Source: Phycisphaerales bacterium (GTDB lineage Bacteria > Planctomycetota > Phycisphaerae > Phycisphaerales > SM1A02). Taken from it: a DNA stretch of 7,293 bases. Shown here piece after piece: positions 1-6,517 of the stretch (its first letter is position 1; every line of letters starts with the position of its first letter). Both the position numbers and the translations under genes were made by a program. Location of the stretch: contig SLJD01000221.1 of the NCBI GenBank assembly GCA_007135295.1, forward strand, positions 1-7,293, read 5' to 3'. The notes beneath the pieces were generated by a model that did not search any database, was not told the origin of the DNA, and saw only the letters and a program-made list of their open reading frames with translations.

Positions 1-120
1 ATCGAGGCCAACGTATTCCAGCACGCCGTTCTGGCCATCGATAAAACAGATCCTCGAATCCGAGGCGATGGTGTTCGCCAGCCCCTTATCGAAAAACGGT
101 GTGGTTGGAGCCGTTGTCAT
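1..120 (-). CDS. Citrate synthase (2-methylcitrate synthase family), N-terminal 40 residues only
   Basis: This is the start of a gene that continues beyond the left edge. The visible 40 residues begin MTTAPTTPFFDKGLANTIAS and continue with an S-x-I-x-x-I-D-G-x-x-G-x-L-x-Y segment (about residues 22-36). That is the small N-terminal beta region typical of type II and short bacterial citrate synthases, which condense acetyl-CoA (or propionyl-CoA) with oxaloacetate in the cytoplasm. The ATG lies at 118-120 and is preceded on the minus strand by a GGGAG ribosome binding site (127-131, 6-nt spacer), which supports this start. The catalytic His and Asp residues lie outside the window, so citrate synthase and 2-methylcitrate synthase cannot be told apart. 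The gene is transcribed divergently from the guanine deaminase gene. The family call rests on the N-terminal motif alone, but that motif is fairly distinctive. Confidence 0.82.
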   Translation of the reverse strand, partial: MTTAPTTPFFDKGLANTIASDSRICFIDGQNGVLEYVGLD

Positions 121-154
121 TCTCTACTCCCTGCCAGGAGGCCGTAACACTGAC

Positions 155-171
155 TGTCAAAATCGCTGACA
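155..171. repeat. Inverted repeat TGTCA-N7-TGACA, possible operator
   Basis: A perfect 5-bp dyad (155-159 and 167-171) is separated by 7 bp, so the centres of the half-sites are 12 bp apart. It sits 35 bp upstream of the citrate synthase start codon, where it could bind a dimeric regulator. The half-sites are short and this could be chance. I do not recognise a specific regulator for it. Confidence 0.25.
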
Positions 172-292
172 CACAAAGGTTTCCCTGCAGCGGCACTCTT
201 TGTCCCGTTCAGCATGCGGGGTCGTGAACAGAATGATAGAGACTGGACGGGATTCCGGCAATTGGCCGAACGATGCGCATACACTCCGCTCC

Positions 293-299
293 AAGAGGA
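293..299 (+). promoter_or_regulatory. Ribosome binding site fixing the guanine deaminase start at 309
   Basis: The sequence AAGAGGA ends 9 nt before the ATG at 309. An upstream in-frame ATG at 273 has no purine-rich stretch at a suitable distance, and the 12 residues it would add do not look like the family N-terminus. The later start is therefore preferred. Confidence 0.6.
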
Positions 300-308
300 A
301 CTCAACCG

Positions 309-1547
309 ATGGCCGGCCACTGCATCATCCATGGACGCCTGCTGATCGATCCGTACGAGCCCCCGCCCCTTGGCTGGCTTGCCATCGAGGAGGGCGTCAT
401 TGCGGAGGTTGGCCTCGGCGAGCCGCCAGAGCCGCCGCATTTCCGCGGGCATGAACGGGAAGCGGTGATCTGCCCCGGTTTTATTGATGCCCACATTCAC
501 GTTCCGCAAATCGACGCCGTCGGCCGAGGCGGCTTTCCTTTGCTCACGTGGCTGGAAGAGGTGATCTTTCCCGCGGAGGCCCGCTGGTCCTCGCCGCAAT
601 GGGCGGCGCAGCAGGTCGACTCATTTCATCGACGACTGCTCCATGAGGGCACATTGGGATACGCTGGCTACCTGACCAGCCACCAGCACGGCCTTGGCAT
701 CCTGACAGAAAACCTTCGTCGCTGGCCGCTTCGATCGATTGCCGGCCAGGTGCTCATGGATCGAGCCGCCCCCCCATCGCTGCTCGACCAGCCGATCGGC
801 CCGATGCGCCAATCTGCTGACGTGCGATTCACCCCGAGCGCCAATCCTCGATTTGCGGTCTCATGCAGCAACCGTTGCCTGGCGCTGGCTAGCGAGCTTG
901 CTCACGGACAATGGCCTATCCAAACCCACCTTGCCGAATCTTCGGAGGAATGCAGCGTGGTCGGCGAGCAATTTCCGTCGGATTCGCACTACACCGCCGT
1001 CTATGACCGGCATGGCCTGCTGACGCCGTGCACCCTGCTCGCCCATTGCATTCACCTAAGTGACGAAGAGTGGCAACTGATTGCAGACAGGCACTCGGTC
1101 GTGGTGCATTGCCCCGCAGCGAATACCTTTCTCGAATCCGGCGTGTTTGATATCGGTGCGGCTCAGCGACATGGCGTTCGAATCGCATTGGGATCGGACG
1201 TTGCCGCTGGCCCGGATGTCGCCATGCCGCGTGTGGCTCGATCCATGATCGAGACCGCCAAGTTCCGGCGGATGACCCTCGACCGGACCGCACCCATTCC
1301 CACACCCGCCGATGCGTGGTGGCAGATTACGACGGGAAATGCGGAGGCGCTGGGATGGGGGGACGCGGGCAGACTGTCGATCGGGGCAGCCGCGGACGTG
1401 TTGTTGCTGGAACTACCTTTTGATATTGACGAGCATCTCGTCAGCCGGCTGATCTACACATGGGACCCGGAATGGATCACAGGTCGTTTTGTTGGCGGCC
1501 ATCCCATCAGCCCCGAAGACCTGCGCAAGCCGGGATACACTACCTGA
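309..1547 (+). CDS. guaD: Guanine deaminase-like amidohydrolase
   Basis: A 412-residue cytoplasmic metal-dependent hydrolase of the amidohydrolase superfamily, most like guanine deaminase (guanine to xanthine plus ammonia; purine salvage or catabolism). An N-terminal beta segment is followed by PGFIDAHIHVPQ (residues 56-67) with metal ligands H62 and H64; PQ after HxH is typical of guanine deaminases. LMDRAAP (149-155) also fits, as does PRF (180-182), the Arg-Phe pair that contacts guanine in characterised enzymes. Next come THLAES with H207 and the likely proton-shuttle E210, AHCIHLSDEE with H246, and GSD with D297. The C-terminal beta region GRLSIGAAADVLLL is typical of the superfamily. 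The stretch between MDR and PRF is about 8 residues shorter than I would expect. The stop is 3 bp before the rhomboid gene, which suggests co-transcription. A related aminohydrolase (8-oxoguanine or pterin-type) is possible. Confidence 0.85.
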   Translation: MAGHCIIHGRLLIDPYEPPPLGWLAIEEGVIAEVGLGEPPEPPHFRGHEREAVICPGFIDAHIHVPQIDAVGRGGFPLLTWLEEVIFPAEARWSSPQWAAQQVDSFHRRLLHEGTLGYAGYLTSHQHGLGILTENLRRWPLRSIAGQVLMDRAAPPSLLDQPIGPMRQSADVRFTPSANPRFAVSCSNRCLALASELAHGQWPIQTHLAESSEECSVVGEQFPSDSHYTAVYDRHGLLTPCTLLAHCIHLSDEEWQLIADRHSVVVHCPAANTFLESGVFDIGAAQRHGVRIALGSDVAAGPDVAMPRVARSMIETAKFRRMTLDRTAPIPTPADAWWQITTGNAEALGWGDAGRLSIGAAADVLLLELPFDIDEHLVSRLIYTWDPEWITGRFVGGHPISPEDLRKPGYTT

Positions 1548-1550
1548 CGC

Positions 1551-2744
1551 ATGATTATCCCCCTCAAGACAGACCATTCGCCTCGCCGAACACCCATCGT
1601 CACTCACTGGCTGCTGTTCATCAATCTGCTGATCTACGCGATTGGGCTGGCGGCGCAGTTCGGAGGGCTGTTCGATCTGAATACGCTGGTGCTGATAGGC
1701 CGTTTCGATCCGCAGGAATTTCGGCTGTGGCAACTCATCACCTACCAGTTCCTTCATGATCCGGGGGCGATCTGGCACCTCGCGTTCAACATGCTCTTCC
1801 TCTGGGTGTTCGGATGCCCGGTTGAAGACCGCCTTGGACGACGCGGTTTTCTGGCGTTCTATCTGCTTGGCGGCGTAGCGGCCGGGCTGGCACACATGAT
1901 GATGACCAATGCCCCCGTCATTGGAGCGAGCGGTTCGATTGCGGCCGTCACTGGAGCGTTCCTCGCGCTCTTTCCACGAAGTCGGATCCTCGTGCTGTTT
2001 CTGATCTTTCCAATCATTCTGCCGGCGTTGTGGATCATCGGCTTGTTCTTTATGCTGGATTTGCTGCGGCAGGTCGGAGAACTGCTGGGCGCCGGGGGCA
2101 GCCGGGTTGCCTACGCCGCACACCTTGCGGGCTACGTCTACGGCTTCGGCGTATGCTTCGCATTGCTGGCGGGCGGCTTGATCAAACGGCACGACGTCGA
2201 CGTGTTCTTCCTCCTCAAACAGTCTCGGCGCCGGGCAGCATTCCGGCAGACGGCGCAGCAGTCGCGGGGCGGGATCTGGGATTCGCCAACCCGTGATGCC
2301 GGGGAGATCGTCCGCGAGCACGGCGATACGGCCTCCAGCGAGTTGACCGGTGCCCAGCAGGCCCAGGCCGACCTGCGTGCTGAGATCCATCGACTTATTG
2401 CCGCGCACGACCTGCCCGCTGCCGGGCGCGTCTACCGCAAGCTGTTGGCCGAAGACCCGGGCAGTGTTCTGCCTGAAACCCGACAGCTCGACCTCGCCAA
2501 TCAGTTCTACAGTGAGGGCGACACCGACCACGCCGCTCAGGTCTATGAGCTATTTCTCAAGAACTACCCGCAGTCGTCACGTTCAGGCGAGGTGCGGCTG
2601 ATGCTCGGCATGCTGTACACGAGACAGCTGCAGAGACCGCAGGACGCCCGCCCGCTGCTTGAGCGGGCCCGGGAGCAGGTGGCGCGTGACGACTACCGAC
2701 ACTTGGCTGAACAGCTTTTGACGGAACTTCCGGCTCCCCAGTAA
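1551..2744 (+). CDS. Rhomboid intramembrane serine protease with C-terminal TPR-like domain
   Basis: A 397-residue rhomboid (S54) protease that should cleave transmembrane segments within the inner membrane. Six hydrophobic helices are visible at about residues 19-35, 73-88, 99-117, 124-141, 146-169 and 187-210. All core rhomboid elements are present: WH76xxxN80 (oxyanion-stabilising His/Asn), G125-A-S127-G (nucleophile Ser127) and H191 in the last helix (general base). The enzyme is therefore probably active. After a basic charged stretch (211-260), residues about 265-395 form helical repeats resembling tetratricopeptide units, e.g. the AAGRVYRKLLAEDP and AAQVYELFLKNYP segments. This tail is probably cytoplasmic, given Arg/Lys-rich flanks, and may bind partners or substrates. 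The start is only 3 bp after the guaD stop and lacks a close SD, so translational coupling is likely. Substrates cannot be predicted. Confidence 0.92.
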   Translation: MIIPLKTDHSPRRTPIVTHWLLFINLLIYAIGLAAQFGGLFDLNTLVLIGRFDPQEFRLWQLITYQFLHDPGAIWHLAFNMLFLWVFGCPVEDRLGRRGFLAFYLLGGVAAGLAHMMMTNAPVIGASGSIAAVTGAFLALFPRSRILVLFLIFPIILPALWIIGLFFMLDLLRQVGELLGAGGSRVAYAAHLAGYVYGFGVCFALLAGGLIKRHDVDVFFLLKQSRRRAAFRQTAQQSRGGIWDSPTRDAGEIVREHGDTASSELTGAQQAQADLRAEIHRLIAAHDLPAAGRVYRKLLAEDPGSVLPETRQLDLANQFYSEGDTDHAAQVYELFLKNYPQSSRSGEVRLMLGMLYTRQLQRPQDARPLLERAREQVARDDYRHLAEQLLTELPAPQ

Positions 2745-2766
2745 TCCCCCCTCCCCGTGCACTGCC

Positions 2767-3444
2767 ATGCCACACGGCCACGCCATGACTACAAGGACCA
2801 CGAATCCAAGGAAGCTGCCACCGCCTGGTCGAACGCGCATCAAGATCTGCGGCATCATGACACCGGACTCCGCTCGGGCCGCGGCGAATGCCGGGGCGGA
2901 CGCAATCGGCCTCGTGTTTGCGCCGGATTCGCCACGTTGCATCGATGCCGGTACGGCGATTGAAATCACGGACATGCTGCCACCGTTCATTACTCCCATC
3001 GGATTGTTCCAGAACGCCAATGCTCAGGAGATAAACGACACCTGGCCGTGGCCTTGGGTGCAACTGCACGGTGGCGAAACGCCGTCAATGATTTCGGAAC
3101 TGCCTGAACGCCGAATAATTCGGGGCTTCCCCTTCAGTCAGCGCGACGCTCTGGCATGGAACGATTGCGACATGGTTGATGCGCTACTCGTCGATGGGTC
3201 AACCGGCGGGACGGGCACAATGTTCGATCATGGTGAACTGGCCGAAGTTCGCGGGCAACTGACGAAGACCCTCATATTGGCCGGCGGCCTGACCCCGGAC
3301 AACGTCAAACGCGCCATCGAGAACGTTCGTCCGGACGCGGTCGACGTCAGTAGTGGCGTTGAATCGTCACGTGGGGTCAAGGATCCTGATCTTATCGAAG
3401 CGTTCTGTCTCGCGGTGCGGGACGCTGATGCCCAACTGGCATAG
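2767..3444 (+). CDS. trpF: Phosphoribosylanthranilate isomerase
   Basis: A 225-residue TIM-barrel enzyme of the third step specific to tryptophan synthesis, the Amadori rearrangement of N-(5'-phosphoribosyl)anthranilate to CdRP. The family signatures occur in order: KICGIMTPDSA (26-36) with catalytic C28, GLVFAPDSPR (48-57), VQLHGGE (98-104), LLVDGSTGGTG (140-150) with catalytic D143, and the phosphate-binding LAGGLTPDNV (171-180) and VDVSSGVE (192-199). About 20 residues precede the usual start of the fold. ATG at 2785 (M7) is an equally plausible start, and neither has an SD. The segment before QLHG is a few residues short for the family. The gene lies 22 bp after the rhomboid gene, likely in the same transcript, away from other trp genes, and is convergent with moaC. 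Its stop TAG is followed by a second in-frame TAG at 3454-3456. Confidence 0.95.
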   Translation: MPHGHAMTTRTTNPRKLPPPGRTRIKICGIMTPDSARAAANAGADAIGLVFAPDSPRCIDAGTAIEITDMLPPFITPIGLFQNANAQEINDTWPWPWVQLHGGETPSMISELPERRIIRGFPFSQRDALAWNDCDMVDALLVDGSTGGTGTMFDHGELAEVRGQLTKTLILAGGLTPDNVKRAIENVRPDAVDVSSGVESSRGVKDPDLIEAFCLAVRDADAQLA

Positions 3445-3457
3445 CGCCTGGCTTAGC
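3437..3457 (+). repeat. Imperfect tandem repeat at the trpF stop codon
   Basis: TGGCATAGC (3437-3445) and TGGCTTAGC (3449-3457) differ at one base and are offset by 12 bp, so the repeat preserves frame and supplies a second in-frame TAG. It may be a trivial local duplication. There is no U-run or strong hairpin in the 42-bp trpF/moaC gap (3445-3486), so no intrinsic terminator is apparent there. Confidence 0.3.
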
Positions 3458-3486
3458 CCGTTCCTGATGACTGTGTATCGACCGGC

Positions 3487-3957
3487 TCACGATTCAATCG
3501 CGACCTTTCGCTTCTCAACGAGCCGGACTCCGGTAATGCACAGGTTCCGATCGATGCCCTTGGCCATGTCGTAAAGCGCCAGGGCCGCAACGCTGACGGC
3601 TGTTAACGCTTCCATTTCCACACCGGTCTTCGCTGTCGTTGATGTGGTTGCTCGAACGCGAAGTTGTTCCCGATCGAGCCGGTCGAAATCCACATGCACT
3701 GAATCAAGCGGAAGGCTGTGACAGAGTGGAATCAGGCTCTCGCATGACTTGGCGGCCTGAATTCCTGCGATCCGGGCAACAGCCAGCGCTTCACCTTTGG
3801 GCAGATCTCCCTGCTCAAGCCGATCGAGCGTCTCCGGCTGCGCTGAGAAGATCCCTTCCGCTACCGCCGTCCGCTGCATCGGGGGCTTGTGGCCGACATC
3901 AACCATCTGCGCCCTGCCATGCTCGTCGACATGAGTCAGGTTGCGATCAGTATCCAT
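3487..3957 (-). CDS. moaC: Cyclic pyranopterin monophosphate synthase MoaC
   Basis: A 156-residue protein that, with MoaA, converts GTP to cyclic pyranopterin monophosphate, the first stage of molybdenum cofactor synthesis in the cytoplasm. MoaC performs the rearrangement of 3',8-cyclo-GTP. The motifs are nearly textbook: LTHVDEHGRAQMVDV near the N-terminus, LPKGEALAVARIAGIQAAK with K54 (equivalent to catalytic Lys51 of E. coli), LCHSLPL (78-84), KTGVEMEALTAVSVAALALYDMAKGID with D130 and K133 (equivalents of Asp128 and Lys131). The length matches the family. An ATG 18 bp upstream (3975) is in frame, but a GGGAG site 7 nt before the ATG at 3957 favours the shorter form. It lies 57 bp downstream of the YtcJ-like gene on the same strand, so co-transcription is likely. 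No other moa or mob genes are visible here. Confidence 0.96.
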   Translation of the reverse strand: MDTDRNLTHVDEHGRAQMVDVGHKPPMQRTAVAEGIFSAQPETLDRLEQGDLPKGEALAVARIAGIQAAKSCESLIPLCHSLPLDSVHVDFDRLDREQLRVRATTSTTAKTGVEMEALTAVSVAALALYDMAKGIDRNLCITGVRLVEKRKVAIES

Positions 3958-3964
3958 GTGTGCT

Positions 3965-3969
3965 CTCCC
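3965..3969 (-). promoter_or_regulatory. Ribosome binding site fixing the moaC start at 3957
   Basis: On the minus strand GGGAG lies 7 nt before the ATG at 3957-3955. It falls inside the extension that the alternative upstream ATG (3975) would encode. For that upstream ATG the only purine run is a G-run just 3 nt away, too close for good pairing. Confidence 0.55.
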
Positions 3970-4014
3970 GTACATGACCCCCGGTACCGCCTGCCTTGAA
4001 CCGATCCAGTTAGC

Positions 4015-5622
4015 TCATACCCGGCTTGTGGCGGCACCCTGACGATCGTACACGACCTGGCCGTCGAAGATTGTTGATTCAATCCATGGACGCTCGCGCG
4101 ACCAATCTGTTTCAAATGGATTGCGATCGAAGATCGCCAGGTCGCCATGCTTTCCCGGCTCTAGCACTCCACAGTCGTCAAGCTGCAACGCACGTGCTGC
4201 ATTAACCGTGTATGCACGAAGCACCTCTTCAACGGTCAGGTTCTGCTCCGGGCATTCGACAGCACCATCAAGCGTCCGCCCGGTGAGAGCGGCCTGCATG
4301 CCTTCAATCGGATCGGCTGAGACTACCGGCCAGTCCGATCCAAAAGCCAGCCTTGCCCCGTAATCAAGGAGGGATCGAAATGCGAAAAAACCGGCCATTC
4401 GTTCATCGCCGAGCCGCTCCCGGGCGGTGCGGCCGTCGTCCGACTTGTGAAGCGGTTGCATGCTTGCGATTCGTCCCCGCATTCGCGGCAGATCCTCGTG
4501 GGCCACCTGTTGGGCGTGTTCGAGCCGGGCGCTGCGTACCGCGCTCAGATCAACACAGCCGTCAAGTGCGTCGAGAGCAATCCGCAGCGCCCGATCGCCG
4601 ATGACGTGCATGGAAGGAGCATACCCGGCTTCGGTCACGCGTCGGCACCAGTCAGCCAGTCGGCCTTGCTCGGCGAGTTCGACCAGAACACCGCAGTTCC
4701 CCGAATCGTCGCTGTAGGGGTCCAGCATGGCCGCAGTCCGCGACCCCAGCGTCCCGTCTACAAACGCCTTGAATCCGATGACCTTCAAACGGTCATCATT
4801 GACGAACTGGTCGGCGAATGACGTGTCAAGCGGCCAGTCGCGATCAAGCAGAGTGACAGCGATTCGGACCGTCAAATCCGGGCGGCGGGGAAGAAATGCC
4901 CGTTCAACCTCACGGGAATACTCCATTGCCCCTACTGACGTCAAACCAAGCCCATTCAGATAACGCTGGGCAAGATCAAGAGCACGACGGACCTGCTCCC
5001 CATCCGGATCGGGAATGAGCGGCAGGATGTGCTGCCACAACGCAGACTCCAGAACAAGACCCGTCGGCTGGCCGGACTCCGGCGATCTGGCAAACCGGCC
5101 GCCCGGTGGGTCGACACTGGTGCCGACCCGCTGGAGCACTGCCTGGTTGACGACGGCTGCGTGCAAATCCATCCGGAAACAGACGCAAGGCCGGTCCCCG
5201 CATGCTAAAAGCCACGTGTTGTCCGGCATTGTACGCTCCCCACCCGACGACGATCTCCGCCTCGAATTCGCCGGACTTGTGTCGGACCAGTTCGCCTCCG
5301 ACCACCCTGCGCCGATCAACCATTGCCCGGGAGGTAATCGCTCGTGTTCTTCCGCCACCGCCGCCTCGAACTCCGCCCGACTGCGAACGCTGCGCAGATC
5401 AAGATAGGAGAGAAAGACCCCGCCCTGCACCAGGTGAATATGGCTATCGATCAGGCCGGGCGAGACGAACCGTCCCCCACCATCGAGTTGGGGCACATCG
5501 GTGGGGCGCGGCTCATCGATGGCCGTGATCACGCCATCGCGCACCGTCACCGCGTGCCCCCAACGCCGGTTCTCATCGCCGGTCCAAAGGCGGACATTGT
5601 CAAGGTGTATCGAGCCAGCCAT
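4015..5622 (-). CDS. YtcJ-like amidohydrolase (Amidohydro_3 family), substrate unknown
   Basis: A 535-residue metal-dependent hydrolase of the amidohydrolase superfamily, the group including B. subtilis YtcJ and NfdA-type N-substituted formamide deformylases. In order: a small N-terminal beta domain, PGLIDSHIH (residues 55-63; ligands H61, H63), GFKAFVDGTLGSRTA (283-297; K285, the candidate carboxylated lysine), MHVIGDRA (338-345; H339), RLEHAQ (366-371; H369), MQPLHKSDD (388-396), LAFGSDWPV (425-433; D430), and a closing EPGKHGDLAIFD segment (488-499). All expected metal and catalytic residues are present, so the enzyme is probably active. No signal peptide is seen. Residues about 113-131 form an unusual Ser/Arg/Gly-rich insertion between GWSEANW and PDNTWLL. 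The ATG has no evident SD. It is divergent from the lipoprotein gene and upstream of moaC. Family members act on diverse amides, so the substrate cannot be assigned. Confidence 0.9.
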   Translation of the reverse strand: MAGSIHLDNVRLWTGDENRRWGHAVTVRDGVITAIDEPRPTDVPQLDGGGRFVSPGLIDSHIHLVQGGVFLSYLDLRSVRSRAEFEAAVAEEHERLPPGQWLIGAGWSEANWSDTSPANSRRRSSSGGERTMPDNTWLLACGDRPCVCFRMDLHAAVVNQAVLQRVGTSVDPPGGRFARSPESGQPTGLVLESALWQHILPLIPDPDGEQVRRALDLAQRYLNGLGLTSVGAMEYSREVERAFLPRRPDLTVRIAVTLLDRDWPLDTSFADQFVNDDRLKVIGFKAFVDGTLGSRTAAMLDPYSDDSGNCGVLVELAEQGRLADWCRRVTEAGYAPSMHVIGDRALRIALDALDGCVDLSAVRSARLEHAQQVAHEDLPRMRGRIASMQPLHKSDDGRTARERLGDERMAGFFAFRSLLDYGARLAFGSDWPVVSADPIEGMQAALTGRTLDGAVECPEQNLTVEEVLRAYTVNAARALQLDDCGVLEPGKHGDLAIFDRNPFETDWSRERPWIESTIFDGQVVYDRQGAATSRV

Positions 5623-5664
5623 GCGCGGTAGTGTACCCGTGGCGTCCCGTTGGCATCACAGGCT

Positions 5665-5677
5665 TGCCGCTTCGGCA
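5665..5677 (+). other. Short perfect hairpin TGCCG-CTT-CGGCA
   Basis: A 5-bp GC-rich stem with a 3-nt loop, extendable by a T·G pair, lies in the divergent gap upstream of the putative -10 box. It has no U-run, so it is not an intrinsic terminator on either strand. It could equally be a chance palindrome or an operator. Confidence 0.25.
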
Positions 5678-5745
5678 GGATGACGGATCGGCAGTTGTTT
5701 CGGGTATCATACGGAACTTGGCCGAACTTATTCCGGAATCCGATT

Positions 5746-5751
5746 GAGGAG
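5746..5751 (+). promoter_or_regulatory. Ribosome binding site for the lipoprotein start at 5762
   Basis: GAGGAG ends 10 nt before the ATG at 5762. The alternative in-frame TTG at 5744 overlaps this site and would add six residues ahead of the signal peptide without its own SD, so the ATG is preferred. Confidence 0.6.
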
Positions 5752-5761
5752 ATTCTCTGCC

Positions 5762-6460
5762 ATGCCCACAGTTCGACTCACGATCATCGCGGCAGCGTTT
5801 GTGGCAACCGCGGCTGTCTCAGCAGCTTGCGAGCGGGATGAGTACCGGAGCACGGCCCGCGATGCTGTCGGCAGCCAGTCGTCTGGCTATGTCGATAGCG
5901 GTAGTCCGAACGAGTCGCGCTCGGCCCAGCCGGACAGTGCAGCACGCCCTTCAGGCGGACATGTCCAGCCCGGCCCGACGTCCGGTGAGCCGGTTCCAGT
6001 CGAAGACGGCGTAGCCCGGTTTCTGGAACTGGAAGTTGACGTGCCGGAGAAGTGGTCGTCGCGTCCACCAAGCAACGACATGCGGGCGGCAGAGTTTGCC
6101 GCACCGGGCGAAGCGGGCGAGGCCGAGGTCATAATCTTCTCGTTCCCCGGTTCAGGTGGTTCGATCGAGGCCAACATCGAACGCTGGCGGCAGCAGTTCA
6201 GACCGGAGGACGGTGGCTACCCCGAGCCCACCGTTACCGAGTTCAAAGCCGATGGCATGGAGGTGACTCTGGTTGAACTGGCGGGCGACCACCAGCCGAT
6301 GCTTGCTCAATCCTATAACGAAGACAACATCCTGCTGTCCGCGATCATTGACGCTCCGGTCGGTCGCATCTTCTTTCAGTTCATGGGGCCCGCTCCAACC
6401 GTCAGTGGCTGGGCTGACGAATTTGAGGAAATGCTTCGAAGTATGCGGACGACCGGGTAG
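5762..6460 (+). CDS. Putative exported lipoprotein of unknown function
   Basis: A 232-residue protein with a signal peptide: basic R5, hydrophobic core about residues 6-19, then S20-A-A-C23, an acceptable but not ideal lipobox. It is probably a lipid-anchored envelope protein. Residues about 24-82 are a Ser/Gly/Pro-rich disordered linker. Residues about 83-232 form one compact domain containing FLELEVDVPEKW, RAAEFAAPGEAGEAEVIIFSFPGSG, SIEANIERWRQQF, a DGMEVTLVELAG strand, and a closing FFQFMGPAPTVSGWADEFEEMLRSM segment. The pattern (a small alpha/beta domain with a 'xGxxIEANIxRWxxQF' helix) resembles hypothetical proteins I associate with Planctomycetota and other bacteria; I know of no function. 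No catalytic motif is apparent. It lies 91 bp upstream of the TlpA-like gene on the same strand, so they may be co-expressed envelope proteins. Confidence 0.8.
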   Translation: MPTVRLTIIAAAFVATAAVSAACERDEYRSTARDAVGSQSSGYVDSGSPNESRSAQPDSAARPSGGHVQPGPTSGEPVPVEDGVARFLELEVDVPEKWSSRPPSNDMRAAEFAAPGEAGEAEVIIFSFPGSGGSIEANIERWRQQFRPEDGGYPEPTVTEFKADGMEVTLVELAGDHQPMLAQSYNEDNILLSAIIDAPVGRIFFQFMGPAPTVSGWADEFEEMLRSMRTTG

Positions 6461-6494
6461 ACTGGTGGACACGAGACCCCGATCAACAGCATGA

Positions 6495-6514
6495 CGCCGT
6501 CCCTGCCAACGGCG
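6495..6514 (+). other. Stem-loop between the two lipoprotein genes (6-bp stem, 8-nt loop)
   Basis: CGCCGT (6495-6500) is perfectly complementary to ACGGCG (6509-6514) across an 8-nt loop. There is no T-run after it, so it does not fit a standard intrinsic terminator. It may be an mRNA processing or stabilising element, or a transcription attenuating structure. This is visual only. Confidence 0.35.
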
Positions 6515-6517
6515 GGC

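Larger units (their letters stand above)
121..308. promoter_or_regulatory. Divergent intergenic region between citrate synthase and guanine deaminase genes
   Basis: This 188-bp stretch separates two divergent starts, so it should carry both promoters. I see no well-spaced sigma-70 pair for either gene. On the minus strand a perfect TTGACA hexamer (155-160) has no convincing -10 at 16-18 bp. The clearest structure is an inverted repeat, TGTCA-N7-TGACA (155-171), described separately. The region otherwise holds only the two ribosome binding sites. That it controls both genes is inferred from their orientation. Confidence 0.5.
5623..5761. promoter_or_regulatory. Divergent intergenic region between YtcJ-like and lipoprotein genes
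   Basis: This 139-bp region should carry promoters for both flanking genes. On the plus strand TATCAT (5705-5710) resembles a -10 box with 5 of 6 consensus bases. The best partner is ATGACG (5680-5685), but the 19-bp spacing is long, so the promoter is weakly supported. A short hairpin lies at 5665-5677. I could not pick out a promoter for the minus-strand gene. Confidence 0.35.

Noticed and set aside
155..160. Perfect TTGACA on the minus strand as a -35 box for citrate synthase
   Set aside because: No -10-like hexamer occurs at 16-18 bp downstream, so it is not supported as a promoter; it is part of the inverted repeat instead.
117..599. Minus-strand open frame of 160 codons overlapping citrate synthase upstream DNA and guaD
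   Set aside because: It runs across the divergent intergenic region and the guaD start, shows no domain-like pattern, and conflicts with two well-supported genes.
1413..2531. Long minus-strand open frame (372 codons) opposite the guaD end and rhomboid gene
   Set aside because: It is antisense to clear rhomboid coding sequence, its translation is a low-complexity Arg/Gln/Glu-rich string with no recognisable motif, and long antisense frames are common in GC-rich genes.
2557..3069. Minus-strand open frames opposite the rhomboid tail and trpF start
   Set aside because: They shadow genes with strong family motifs, and their translations are compositionally biased without known features.
3445..3486. 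Bidirectional terminator in the trpF/moaC convergent gap
   Set aside because: Only a 3-bp GGC-TTA-GCC stem is visible and there is no T-run on either strand.
309..5622. A purine- or amide-degradation island, given two amidohydrolases in the window
   Set aside because: The two enzymes belong to different families and different operons on opposite strands, and no transporter, xanthine dehydrogenase or regulator is present. MoaC could feed a molybdoenzyme, but this link is too speculative.
5744..5761. TTG start extending the lipoprotein by six residues
   Set aside because: The TTG overlaps the SD that serves the ATG at 5762, and the extension would displace the signal peptide from the N-terminus.
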